A stretch of DNA of 6,709 nucleotides from Anaerolineae bacterium (GCA_028284565.1 JANQRM010000654.1:1-6709); one strand, 5' to 3'; positions 1 to 5,662 are shown, numbered from the stretch's first letter. Notes: generated by a model not told the origin, from the letters alone. Numbers and translations are program-made.

Positions 1-1
1 C

Positions 2-649
2 GTGGGGATGCCCTTGCTAACACTCATCATCGGTGTCCAACAAGCCACACCCATCATCGGACTAATTTCCTTTACTATCGCACTCATCATCCTCACACAA
101 GCGTGGCGCGATGTCGATATTCGTGGCGCATGGCGGTTAATCCTCAGTTCCTTTGCTGGCATTCCGGTTGGCTTATATCTGCTCACCTCCGTTCCCGAAG
201 CCATAGTCACGACCTTACTTGGACTTATCCTAATCACCTATGGCGCATACAGTCTCAGAAAACCCAAATTGGATAACGCGAAAATCGTTAATCAAAATCT
301 AGCATTTGCGTTTGGCTTTGTCGCGGGGATATTAGGTGGAGCCTATAACGCCAGTGGACCACCCCTCATCATTTACGGCACACTACGAGGCTGGCAACCA
401 GATCGTTTTCGTGCAACTTTACAATCCTACTTTCTTGTATCCGGCTTTTTCGTCACCATCAGTCATGGGGTCGGTGGCTTATGGAAACCCAATGTCTTCT
501 TCCTATTTTTCTTCGCCATCCCCATTATGCTCATTTCAGCTTTTTTGGGAAAACGCCTCATCCATCGCATCTCCCACGACACCTTCAGCCGTGTTGTCTA
601 TGGCTTCCTCATCATCATCGGACTCTTTATGATTGCGAATGCACTCTAA
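2..649 (+). CDS. TauE/SafE-family permease, 5' end cut by window
   Basis: This is a polytopic inner-membrane protein of the TauE/SafE (DUF81) family, whose members are linked to export of sulfite, sulfoacetate or other small anions. The 215 visible residues are mostly hydrophobic helices: about 9-32, 46-62, 66-84, 98-118, 141-158, 164-183 and 197-214. The second-half family signature is clear at residues 105-121 (GFVAGILGGAYNASGPP), followed by a YGTLRGW loop near 125-131. The visible part opens inside the matching first-half region (GMPLLTL, then GVQQATP). Homologues have a helix with a glycine-rich GxGGG stretch before this point, so the true start is probably 20-40 codons upstream and the GTG at position 2 is an internal valine codon. 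The stop is TAA at 647-649. The substrate cannot be told from sequence. The family call is firm; the transport role is known only from relatives. Confidence 0.88.
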   Translation: MGMPLLTLIIGVQQATPIIGLISFTIALIILTQAWRDVDIRGAWRLILSSFAGIPVGLYLLTSVPEAIVTTLLGLILITYGAYSLRKPKLDNAKIVNQNLAFAFGFVAGILGGAYNASGPPLIIYGTLRGWQPDRFRATLQSYFLVSGFFVTISHGVGGLWKPNVFFLFFFAIPIMLISAFLGKRLIHRISHDTFSRVVYGFLIIIGLFMIANAL

Positions 650-675
650 AAATAATTCACTGACTACCTGAAAAT

Positions 676-759
676 TGTTTGAACTTAGGGTTCTTCGCGT
701 CGAGGTGCAGTGTCATTGGTCAGTCTCTAGGAGACCTACGCGCACTGGCGGTTCAAACA
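676..759. other. Nested inverted repeat, possible structured RNA
   Basis: A perfect 9-bp inverted repeat, TGTTTGAAC (676-684) and GTTCAAACA (751-759), encloses a second helix. In that inner helix CGCGT (696-700) pairs with ACGCG (738-742), and AGGT (703-706) pairs with ACCT (734-737), leaving a 2-nt bulge. Competing pairings inside are GTCTC/GAGAC (723-727/731-735) and CAGTG/CACTG (708-712/743-747). No T-run follows on the plus strand, so it is not a typical intrinsic terminator for the permease gene. It could be a 3'UTR structure, a small RNA or a remnant of a mobile repeat. The pairing is seen directly; function is unknown. Confidence 0.35.
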
Positions 760-835
760 TCAAAAATAAAAAATGTAAAGAAGTTGCTAAAAAATGTTGG
801 GACTTGTAAGAGAATCATGGTCTACGCAAAAAAGT

Positions 836-868
836 GTGTACACTGAAATCAAGTGGCATTGTTATAGT
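836..868 (+). promoter_or_regulatory. Extended -10 promoter for zinc-ribbon gene, palindrome at -35
   Basis: TGTTATAGT at 860-868 is an extended -10 box (TGn plus TATAGT). It would start transcription near 875, about 40 nt before the chosen ATG at 915. No good -35 hexamer is present, which is usual for extended -10 promoters. The perfect 8-bp palindrome GTGTACAC (836-843) overlaps where the -35 box would sit and may be an operator. The same 9-mer TGTTATAGT occurs before the FHA gene at 3325-3333. The rest of the 650-914 gap, apart from the inverted repeat, is A-rich with nothing else I can name. Confidence 0.45.
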
Positions 869-914
869 TTGCAATAAAACCAAACAAAAGGTAATGTCTG
901 TGAGGAAGACAACC

Positions 915-1109
915 ATGCTCGAAAAACACGATCAACACGCCCATTGTCCCAGCTGCGAATCGGAAACGTCGTTTCAGTTTGCTGGTGAACAACGCTGTCC
1001 GCCCAAAGTTGCGGAACTCACTGGACTCCCCGAAGTCATGCAAATGTGGACCTGCAATGATTGTCATTCGACGGTGATGGAACCCAGCCTGACCTTTGCT
1101 GGTGAGTAG
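915..1109 (+). CDS. Small CxxC zinc-ribbon protein
   Basis: This is a 64-residue soluble protein with two CxxC knuckles, CPSC at residues 11-14 and CNDC at 47-50. They are separated by 32 residues and should bind one zinc ion in a zinc-ribbon-like fold. A further Cys at 28 lies in the central segment (GEQRCPPKVAEL). I chose the ATG at 915 because GAGGA (902-906) sits 8 nt before it and the likely promoter (860-868) lies upstream. The longer reading from 834 would put the promoter inside the gene and adds residues with no family look; the ATG at 894 has no clear ribosome binding site. It is probably cotranscribed with the TPM-like gene 48 nt downstream. No function can be assigned: small zinc ribbons may bind RNA, protein or metal. 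I recognise it only as a conserved-looking hypothetical protein. Confidence 0.7.
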   Translation: MLEKHDQHAHCPSCESETSFQFAGEQRCPPKVAELTGLPEVMQMWTCNDCHSTVMEPSLTFAGE

Positions 1110-1117
1110 CAATTCAA

Positions 1118-1146
1118 CCTGTCAGCAAATTTAATCTGACAAGGAG
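1118..1146 (+). promoter_or_regulatory. Hairpin abutting the TPM-gene ribosome binding site
   Basis: TGTCAG (1120-1125) pairs perfectly with CTGACA (1136-1141) across a 10-nt AT-rich loop. The Shine-Dalgarno AAGGAG (1141-1146) follows at once. If A1142 bulges out, C1118-C1119 can also pair with G1143-G1144 and cover part of the Shine-Dalgarno. The RNA could therefore tune translation of the second gene of the unit. The pairing is visible; a regulatory effect is inference. Confidence 0.3.
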
Positions 1147-1157
1147 TTGTGTATCAA

Positions 1158-1856
1158 ATGTTTCGACAACTGAATATGCCTATGTTCATACTAGGTTGTA
1201 TCCTAGTTTTTTCGATTTTTATAGGCGATGCTCAGCCCACCTCCTTCTTCTTTGTCAATGATGGGAATGTAGAAGTTGATCAGACTGCTGTCGAAAGTTC
1301 CGCCCAGCCCTTAATAGATGACTTTGGCGCGCGTGTGGGAATCTATCTCGTTGTTTCTGGGAATAATAGAGACTTTGATTCACGCCTCAATGAAGATGGT
1401 CTTTCGCACAGTTTCACTGGAACTCGACCCGATACACTGGCTATTTATATCGCCACCGAAGAACGGTTTTCAGAGATTCGATGGGGTTCCGACTTTGACA
1501 GGATTGATGGAAGTTGGATACGAAGTGAATTCCTGAATCCGGCACTGCGGGAGCGCAAGTTTACACAAGCACTCGTTGAAACTCTACAGAGCATACATGA
1601 GGAAATGACCCATCCCCTTGTCAGTATTCGACACTTGTTGAGTCAAATAGTGAGCAACCCCGCCATTCTTCTAATAATTGGATTCGTCATCTACCTGTTG
1701 TATAAAATAAAAACAGGAACCTTGGGTGATCTTTTCACCAATAGTTCAACGGACTATTCATCGTCATCAGGCGGTAGTAGCAGTAGCTGGAGTAGTGGTA
1801 GTTCTAGCGGTGGGGGTTCATCCGGAGGTTCGTCCGGTGGGAGTTGGGACGATTAA
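1158..1856 (+). CDS. TPM-like membrane protein with Ser/Gly-rich tail
   Basis: This 232-residue protein resembles the TPM (TLP18.3/Psb32/MOLO-1) group. Those are envelope proteins with an extracytoplasmic alpha/beta domain, a membrane anchor and a Gly/Ser-rich tail, as in YgcG. Residues 8-22 form a hydrophobic signal or anchor. Residues 28-150 are the globular part, with the family-like pieces VGIYLVVSG (60-68) and LAIYIATEERFSEIRWG (94-110). Residues 168-184 form a second membrane segment. Residues 196-232 are almost only Ser and Gly, ending SGGSWDD. I chose ATG 1158 because AAGGAG at 1141-1146 lies 11 nt before it; the in-frame GTG at 1149 would be only 2 nt from the Shine-Dalgarno. It follows the zinc-ribbon gene with no terminator between. 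The TPM call rests on domain order and tail style rather than on catalytic residues. Activity is unknown. Confidence 0.62.
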   Translation: MFRQLNMPMFILGCILVFSIFIGDAQPTSFFFVNDGNVEVDQTAVESSAQPLIDDFGARVGIYLVVSGNNRDFDSRLNEDGLSHSFTGTRPDTLAIYIATEERFSEIRWGSDFDRIDGSWIRSEFLNPALRERKFTQALVETLQSIHEEMTHPLVSIRHLLSQIVSNPAILLIIGFVIYLLYKIKTGTLGDLFTNSSTDYSSSSGGSSSSWSSGSSSGGGSSGGSSGGSWDD

Positions 1857-1863
1857 ATCCCAG

Positions 1864-1903
1864 AAGTATGCCGACCACCACTCTACATCATACTTAGTTC
1901 TTT
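1864..1903 (+). terminator. Weak candidate terminator after TPM-like gene
   Basis: AAGTATG (1864-1870) and CATACTT (1889-1895) form a 7-bp inverted repeat with an 18-nt loop, followed by AGTTCTTT. It begins 7 nt after the stop codon. The stem is AT-rich, the loop long and the T-run broken, so it would be a poor intrinsic terminator. It is the only candidate in the short gap before the convergent gene. Confidence 0.3.
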
Positions 1904-1907
1904 AACC

Positions 1908-1935
1908 CATCACTCATTACTCGTTACTCATCACT
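1908..1935. repeat. Four 7-bp tandem repeats, consensus CRTYACT
   Basis: Four units run head to tail: CATCACT (1908-1914), CATTACT (1915-1921), CGTTACT (1922-1928) and CATCACT (1929-1935). The last unit overlaps the stop codon (1934-1936) of the minus-strand hydrolase by two bases. On the minus strand the units read AGTGATG, AGTAACG, AGTAATG and AGTGATG. The same 7-bp unit occurs in opposite orientation at 5404-5420. Because 7 is not a multiple of 3, the array puts TGA and TAA triplets in several frames. Confidence 0.8.
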
Positions 1936-3244
1936 ACATCCGCTTCCACAACAACGGCACCAGCATCTCATCCTCATGCAATCCCCCATGTGTACTCGCA
2001 AACTTGAGTTCACCCACAGACGTATCCGCAATCTCCCAACCCAGACGCGGAATCAGCAAGCCATCCCCCAAGCGTGCTCGCGCCTTATCTGATATTGCAT
2101 GATGACCAAATAAACCTGCCTCCAACGCCTGTTTCGATTCCACAAAGGCAAATCGGTCAGCATAGTGTTCTGCTACAGTTGCCTTGACGCGTTCCGTCAT
2201 CCCATTGTAGAGATGTAAATGAGGCAAGCGCATATCGCCAGCGATTCCACTCCGTAACGATTGGCGAATCACATCCGTCACATCATCCTTTTGCAAATCA
2301 AAGGTATTCGGCGTATCCGCATGTCCATGGTCCGCCGTAAACAAGAAGAGCGTCCGTCCATCCTGTATATCTGGCTGATTCAAGAGGTCCAATAATGTCT
2401 GGAGTTGCGTCTTAATCTCATGATAAATCGTCGGATTCCGCGCACCATAATCATGCGACAAGGTATCCACTGCGCCATGATAAATGCTCACATAACACCG
2501 CTTCCCAGCTGTATCCCGTAGCAAGTCATGCAGACGCAACCACATATCCGAATAGCCCGAATGGCGATGCCGATGACTCACCCCGCGATGCAATATCCGC
2601 GATAAACCTGTGCCGACTAGAGCCTTGTGCAAAAGCAAATATGTCGGAATGCCTTCTTGTGCGAGCAATTCGCCCAACCCCGGCAAAGGTAGAAAATCTT
2701 TTGGGGAGATACGACGCGCAATCACATTCGACACATCTTTCCCAATTTGCGGTTCATAAAACAGCATATTCACCAGCATTGAGAACTCACTCAAATACAT
2801 CAGCGTTCCCAACATCCCATGTGTCGCGGGTTCGGCTCCAGTCCATAAGGTTGGTAAAGCAACTGCTGTTGTACTCGGCACAATCGAAGTCAAGGGAAGC
2901 GGTCCGCGTCCATTCGTCAATCGAGCAACCGTCTCCATAAATTCAACATCATCGTCCAACAACTTTTTCAGCGTTAAATACCCCAAGCCGTCACTCAAAA
3001 ACACCACAACACGATCAACATCATCCAGCATCTGCCCATCCCATATAGAAGCATTGAGAGGCTGATGATTCGGGAGTGTTAAGCCCAAACAATCAGCAAC
3101 GGTGTGCGCGATGTTGCGTATCGACAAGCTATCATACGCGGGGTACACCAACTCATCTGACCAATCAACAGATAAGTCAAGCAGACGACGTTGGCGGATT
3201 TGGGAATCTAAGGCTTCAGCGAGGGCTTGGTGAGTGAATGACAT
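1934..3244 (-). CDS. Alkaline phosphatase superfamily, type I phosphodiesterase-like
   Basis: This is a 436-residue metal-dependent phosphoester hydrolase resembling the nucleotide pyrophosphatase/phosphodiesterase (NPP, PF01663) branch. All expected two-metal residues can be placed: D85 (FLSDGLGY), T126 as nucleophile in PSTTAVALPTLWTG (123-136), D260 and H264 (AVDTLSHD), D305 and H306 (TADHGH), and H419 (STHGGLHEDE). There is no signal peptide or membrane segment, so a cytoplasmic place is likely. I chose ATG 3242-3244 because GGAG lies 5 nt upstream. An in-frame ATG at 3298 would add 18 residues and run into the divergent promoter region. The C-terminal GGLHEDEMLVPL is also seen in phosphopentomutase and phosphoglycerate mutase relatives, but no mutase-specific insert is evident. 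The substrate is unknown: a nucleotide, phosphodiester or lipid headgroup are all possible. It is divergent from the FHA gene. Confidence 0.85.
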   Translation of the reverse strand: MSFTHQALAEALDSQIRQRRLLDLSVDWSDELVYPAYDSLSIRNIAHTVADCLGLTLPNHQPLNASIWDGQMLDDVDRVVVFLSDGLGYLTLKKLLDDDVEFMETVARLTNGRGPLPLTSIVPSTTAVALPTLWTGAEPATHGMLGTLMYLSEFSMLVNMLFYEPQIGKDVSNVIARRISPKDFLPLPGLGELLAQEGIPTYLLLHKALVGTGLSRILHRGVSHRHRHSGYSDMWLRLHDLLRDTAGKRCYVSIYHGAVDTLSHDYGARNPTIYHEIKTQLQTLLDLLNQPDIQDGRTLFLFTADHGHADTPNTFDLQKDDVTDVIRQSLRSGIAGDMRLPHLHLYNGMTERVKATVAEHYADRFAFVESKQALEAGLFGHHAISDKARARLGDGLLIPRLGWEIADTSVGELKFASTHGGLHEDEMLVPLLWKRM

Positions 3245-3300
3245 GCTGGCTCCAAGTATTATTGACTCATCAAATATGATGTAACAAATTCGTGACAATC

Positions 3301-3330
3301 TTTATACTAGTATTACATTTACCGTGTTAT
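3301..3330 (-). promoter_or_regulatory. Candidate minus-strand promoter for phosphodiesterase-like gene
   Basis: Read on the minus strand, ATAACA (plus positions 3325-3330) could serve as -35 and TATAAA (3301-3306) as -10, with an 18-nt spacer. Transcription would then start near 3294, about 50 nt before the ATG at 3244. The -35 matches consensus at four of six bases. It overlaps the plus-strand FHA promoter almost fully, so the two would compete for RNA polymerase. This is inferred from motif match only. Confidence 0.3.
3304..3313. promoter_or_regulatory. 10-bp perfect palindrome, candidate shared operator
   Basis: ATACTAGTAT is a perfect palindrome. It sits where the -35 box of the plus-strand FHA promoter would be, and it overlaps the candidate minus-strand -10 (3301-3306). 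A bound dimeric regulator could control both divergent genes. There is no second copy elsewhere in the window, so the operator idea rests on symmetry and position. Confidence 0.35.
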
Positions 3331-3333
3331 AGT
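3325..3333 (+). promoter_or_regulatory. Extended -10 promoter for FHA gene
   Basis: TGTTATAGT is an extended -10 box identical to the one at 860-868. It would start transcription near 3340, about 26 nt before the ATG at 3366, leaving the AAGGA (3348-3352) inside the leader. No clear -35 box exists at 3304-3310; that place is taken by the palindrome. Confidence 0.5.
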
Positions 3334-3365
3334 GGAAAGACAGCCTGAAGGATAGATAAAAAATT

Positions 3366-3824
3366 ATGATGTTTCATTCTCAAGACCCCAACGACAATAC
3401 TGAAGAAACGCTTGAAATTGATCAATTACCCGTGTTGCCAGAGATGCCGGGACGGGTCACTGACCCCTTAGATTTGGACACACCACGGCAGTTGCGGTTC
3501 ACAATTAATGAAACAGGCGAATCCTTCGATGTCCCAGTCTCCTTATATATGGTGGTGGGGCGCAAAACCTCACGGCGAGACCGACAAGTCCATGTCGATT
3601 TAACACCCTTCGATGCCAAGCACTTCGGTGTGTCGCGCTATCATGCCATCATTCAAGTGATTGATGACCGCATTTCCATCAAAGATTTTAACAGCACCAA
3701 CGGGACTTATTTAAATAACCATACGCTTCGACCAGCCGAGATGTACCGTCTACGTCATGGCGATATATTGTCCTTCGGACGTTTCAAAGTCACCGTGTAT
3801 TTCATTGGCTTCCAAAACGACTAA
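3366..3824 (+). CDS. FHA-domain phosphothreonine-binding protein
   Basis: This is a 152-residue protein whose second part is a forkhead-associated domain, a module that binds phosphothreonine peptides and usually works with Ser/Thr kinases. The domain spans about 42-147 with the standard marks: GR at 65-66, SRYH at 90-93, NSTNGTYLN at 109-117, then LRHGDILSFG at 129-138. The binding residues R66, S90, H93 and N112 are all present, so binding should be intact. The first 40 residues are acidic and proline-containing, probably disordered, with T12 and T15 in an acid-rich context (DNTEETLEIDQLP). AAGGA (3348-3352) is 13 nt before the ATG, slightly far. No kinase is in the window. It is divergent from the phosphodiesterase-like gene and convergent with the sulfatase-like gene, with a 2-bp gap. 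The domain call is firm; partners are unknown. Confidence 0.92.
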   Translation: MMFHSQDPNDNTEETLEIDQLPVLPEMPGRVTDPLDLDTPRQLRFTINETGESFDVPVSLYMVVGRKTSRRDRQVHVDLTPFDAKHFGVSRYHAIIQVIDDRISIKDFNSTNGTYLNNHTLRPAEMYRLRHGDILSFGRFKVTVYFIGFQND

Positions 3825-3826
3825 CT

Positions 3827-5329
3827 TCAATCAAAATACCCCAAAGCGCGTAAGTTATCCGCAACATCACTGGAGACAACCTTGCCCGGTGCTGACTGAT
3901 TCACAGCATCTAAGCTCATAAACGCCCGCAAATGACCATACAGCACCTCAGCTTCGTTGGGATACTGCGCGACGAGGTTCGTCAATTCAGTCGAGTCATC
4001 CATAACCTGATACAACGAGTCAATCGCATTACCAATCGTCGTGAGTTTATGTTGATTCTGATACACAGCACGGCGAGTCTGCGTCAGTTGAAACGCATCA
4101 ATCAACTTGGGATTCGTATATTCCAGCACATGCAAGAAGGTCTGTGGAGGAACAGCTTCGGCAAACACAGGCGCATCGACCAAGTTCACTAGCGATAAAC
4201 CAGCGACATCGGCATTCGGGTCATCATCAGCCAGTGGCGGAGCAACACCAGTAAGTTCCAAGATGGTATGGAATAGCCGACGAGTCGAAATCGTGTCATC
4301 AACCACGGCATCAGCCGGAAACACAGCCGGATAATGAATCACCAGAGGCACATGCACCAGTTCCTGATTGACGACAAAGCCATGCCCAAAGAAGGAATGG
4401 TCACCATGCGCTTCACCATGATCAGCCGTGATGATGACCAGTGTGTTATCCAGTGCATCTGACTGCTTTAAGGTGCGTAGCAAGCGTCCGAGATGGGCAT
4501 CTTGATGGGCGATTTCTGCTGTGTAATAGGCATCGAGTGCTTCGGTTTGCCAATCAGGGAGGGGTTCATCAACCGGAGAAGCCCAGCGTTTGGGGTCGGC
4601 ATTAAAACGGCGGATAAAATCAGCGACGGGTTTATTGTCAGCCAGTTCAGGAGCCAGTTGCTTCAAGACAGACTTGGGCGGGTGATAGGGCAAATGTGAA
4701 CCCATCAGATTGATAAAGGCAAAGGTCGGCTGGTCAGTGGGACGGTTTGACCAATAAGCGAGGACATCATCAACCGTGTGTTGCGTATTGCCTTTGTAAT
4801 TGACCAGACGGGTCAGCAATGGAAACCAGAGGGACGACAAGGACAGCCGAAACAGGGGGTCATGTTGGGCAAATTGATTGCTGAGGCGATGAGCCAGACG
4901 GCGAAATTGGCGAGATAAACGGGCAGTGGATGCCGAGTGTGGGCGGTTGGGATGCAAGCCAGAATAGTTGTACACAGCCGAAAAGCCACGGGTTAAACCA
5001 TTGTTGATGATGCCAACAAGGGGGTTATTCGAAAAAGCGACAGTGTGATAATCGGCAACAGATAAAATTTCAGCCAGAGTCGGGAATTGACCAGACAGGA
5101 CTTGATGCGCTTGAGTGAGTCCATGTTGCTTCGGATACAGTCCAGTGAACAGGGAAGCATGAGCAGGGATGGTCCATTGAGCAGGTGAGATGGCATGGCG
5201 GAAGGTGGTGCTGTGTTGAGCAAAAGCATCGAGATGCGGAGACGTGGCTTTGGGATAGCCAGAGAGGGAGAGACGGTCATAGCGGAGGGTGTCGAGGATG
5301 ATGAAGAGGACATCAGGGCGTTGGGACAT
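3827..5329 (-). CDS. Sulfatase-family hydrolase with Thr at nucleophile position
   Basis: This is a 500-residue alkaline-phosphatase-fold enzyme of the sulfatase family (PF00884). Key segments are the metal site VLFIILDTLRYDRLS with D13 (8-22), the nucleophile loop WTIPAHASLFTGLYP (52-66), GSHLPYHPP (210-218), TADHGEAHGDHSFFGHG (301-317, with D303 and H304), and the C-terminal LRALGYFD, a common sulfatase ending. Aligned with the sulfatase signature C/S-x-P-x-R, the nucleophile is T53 and the Arg is replaced by H56. Formylglycine cannot be made from Thr, so a classical sulfate-ester activity is unlikely. A phosphatase, phosphodiesterase or phospho-group transferase role, as in Thr-using relatives such as LtaS, fits better. 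There is no signal peptide or membrane segment, unlike LtaS. The start at 5327-5329 lacks a clear Shine-Dalgarno; TATATT (minus strand, 5356-5351) is a weak -10 candidate 21 nt upstream. Confidence 0.85.
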   Translation of the reverse strand: MSQRPDVLFIILDTLRYDRLSLSGYPKATSPHLDAFAQHSTTFRHAISPAQWTIPAHASLFTGLYPKQHGLTQAHQVLSGQFPTLAEILSVADYHTVAFSNNPLVGIINNGLTRGFSAVYNYSGLHPNRPHSASTARLSRQFRRLAHRLSNQFAQHDPLFRLSLSSLWFPLLTRLVNYKGNTQHTVDDVLAYWSNRPTDQPTFAFINLMGSHLPYHPPKSVLKQLAPELADNKPVADFIRRFNADPKRWASPVDEPLPDWQTEALDAYYTAEIAHQDAHLGRLLRTLKQSDALDNTLVIITADHGEAHGDHSFFGHGFVVNQELVHVPLVIHYPAVFPADAVVDDTISTRRLFHTILELTGVAPPLADDDPNADVAGLSLVNLVDAPVFAEAVPPQTFLHVLEYTNPKLIDAFQLTQTRRAVYQNQHKLTTIGNAIDSLYQVMDDSTELTNLVAQYPNEAEVLYGHLRAFMSLDAVNQSAPGKVVSSDVADNLRALGYFD

Positions 5330-5371
5330 GCTGGATTTTCTAGCTGATTGAATATAGGGGGATGATAGTGC

Positions 5372-5420
5372 GAAAGTGGGAAACTGTGTAGTAGAAAGTG
5401 GAAAGTAACGAGTGATGAGT
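5372..5420. repeat. GAAAGTGG direct repeats and 7-bp repeat remnant
   Basis: GAAAGTGG occurs at 5372-5379 and 5394-5401, followed at once by a third partial copy, GAAAGTAA (5401-5408). AGTAACG (5404-5410), AGTGATG (5411-5417) and AGT (5418-5420) then repeat the 7-bp unit seen at 1908-1935, on the opposite strand. The two sites share ACTCGTTACT exactly (plus 1919-1928; minus 5413-5404). Confidence 0.65.
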
Positions 5421-5436
5421 CAAATCCAAAGTGAAA

Positions 5437-5480
5437 CTGACAAGCTGACAAGCTGAACAGCGAAAATGCTGACAAGCTGA
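5437..5480. repeat. CTGACAAGCTGA triple repeat
   Basis: The 12-mer CTGACAAGCTGA occurs at 5437-5448, 5445-5456 (overlapping, an 8-bp period) and 5469-5480. It lies in the 391-bp gap between the sulfatase-like and restriction genes (5330-5720). Copies are too short and too close to be a CRISPR array. The gap holds no open reading frame that I accept. Confidence 0.75.
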
Positions 5481-5510
5481 ATGGCGAATGGTTAAAAGTT
5501 TGAATTGAGA

Positions 5511-5567
5511 AGCCCTGATAAACAGGCAAAAACAGGGTTATTTGGGATATATTTGGGATAATTTGGG
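5511..5567. repeat. Hairpin followed by three ATTTGGG repeats
   Basis: AGCCCTG (5511-5517) can pair with CAGGGTT (5533-5539), including one G-T pair. ATTTGGG then recurs at 5540-5546, 5551-5557 and 5561-5567, start-to-start distances of 11 and 10 bp. Spacing close to one DNA helical turn would place the repeats on the same face. They lie about 100 bp upstream of the candidate promoter of the restriction gene. Any binding role is inference. Confidence 0.5.
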
Positions 5568-5662
5568 TTATTTTTTCTAACCAAGTTGGTATTCGGTTGG
5601 ATTTTACAAACCTTACCCCACTGATGCGCAACCCCACCCGCTATGCCGACACGCCCAATATA

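Noticed and set aside
743..770. tRNA-like T-arm (GGTTCAAAC)
   Set aside because: No acceptor, D-arm or anticodon stem can be placed around it; GTTCAAACA pairs instead with TGTTTGAAC upstream.
834..914. Longer start for the zinc-ribbon gene
   Set aside because: The extension would enclose the extended -10 promoter at 860-868 and lacks a Shine-Dalgarno, while GAGGA stands 8 nt before ATG 915.
1149..1157. GTG start at 1149 for the TPM-like gene
   Set aside because: It would be 2 nt from the Shine-Dalgarno; ATG 1158 at 11 nt is more workable.
2641..2940. Plus-strand open frame of 99 codons
   Set aside because: It is antisense to the phosphodiesterase-like gene, which has a full set of metal and nucleophile residues.
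3827..5329. Classical arylsulfatase
   Set aside because: The Cys/Ser that becomes formylglycine is replaced by Thr and the signature Arg by His.
5437..5480. Possible CRISPR array
   Set aside because: Repeats are 12 bp or shorter and overlapping, with no spacers of regular length and no cas gene.
4993..5637. Minus-strand open frame of 214 codons across the gap and the sulfatase-like gene
   Set aside because: It overlaps the real gene in another frame, has Ser/Phe/Leu-rich low-complexity content, and includes the intergenic repeats.
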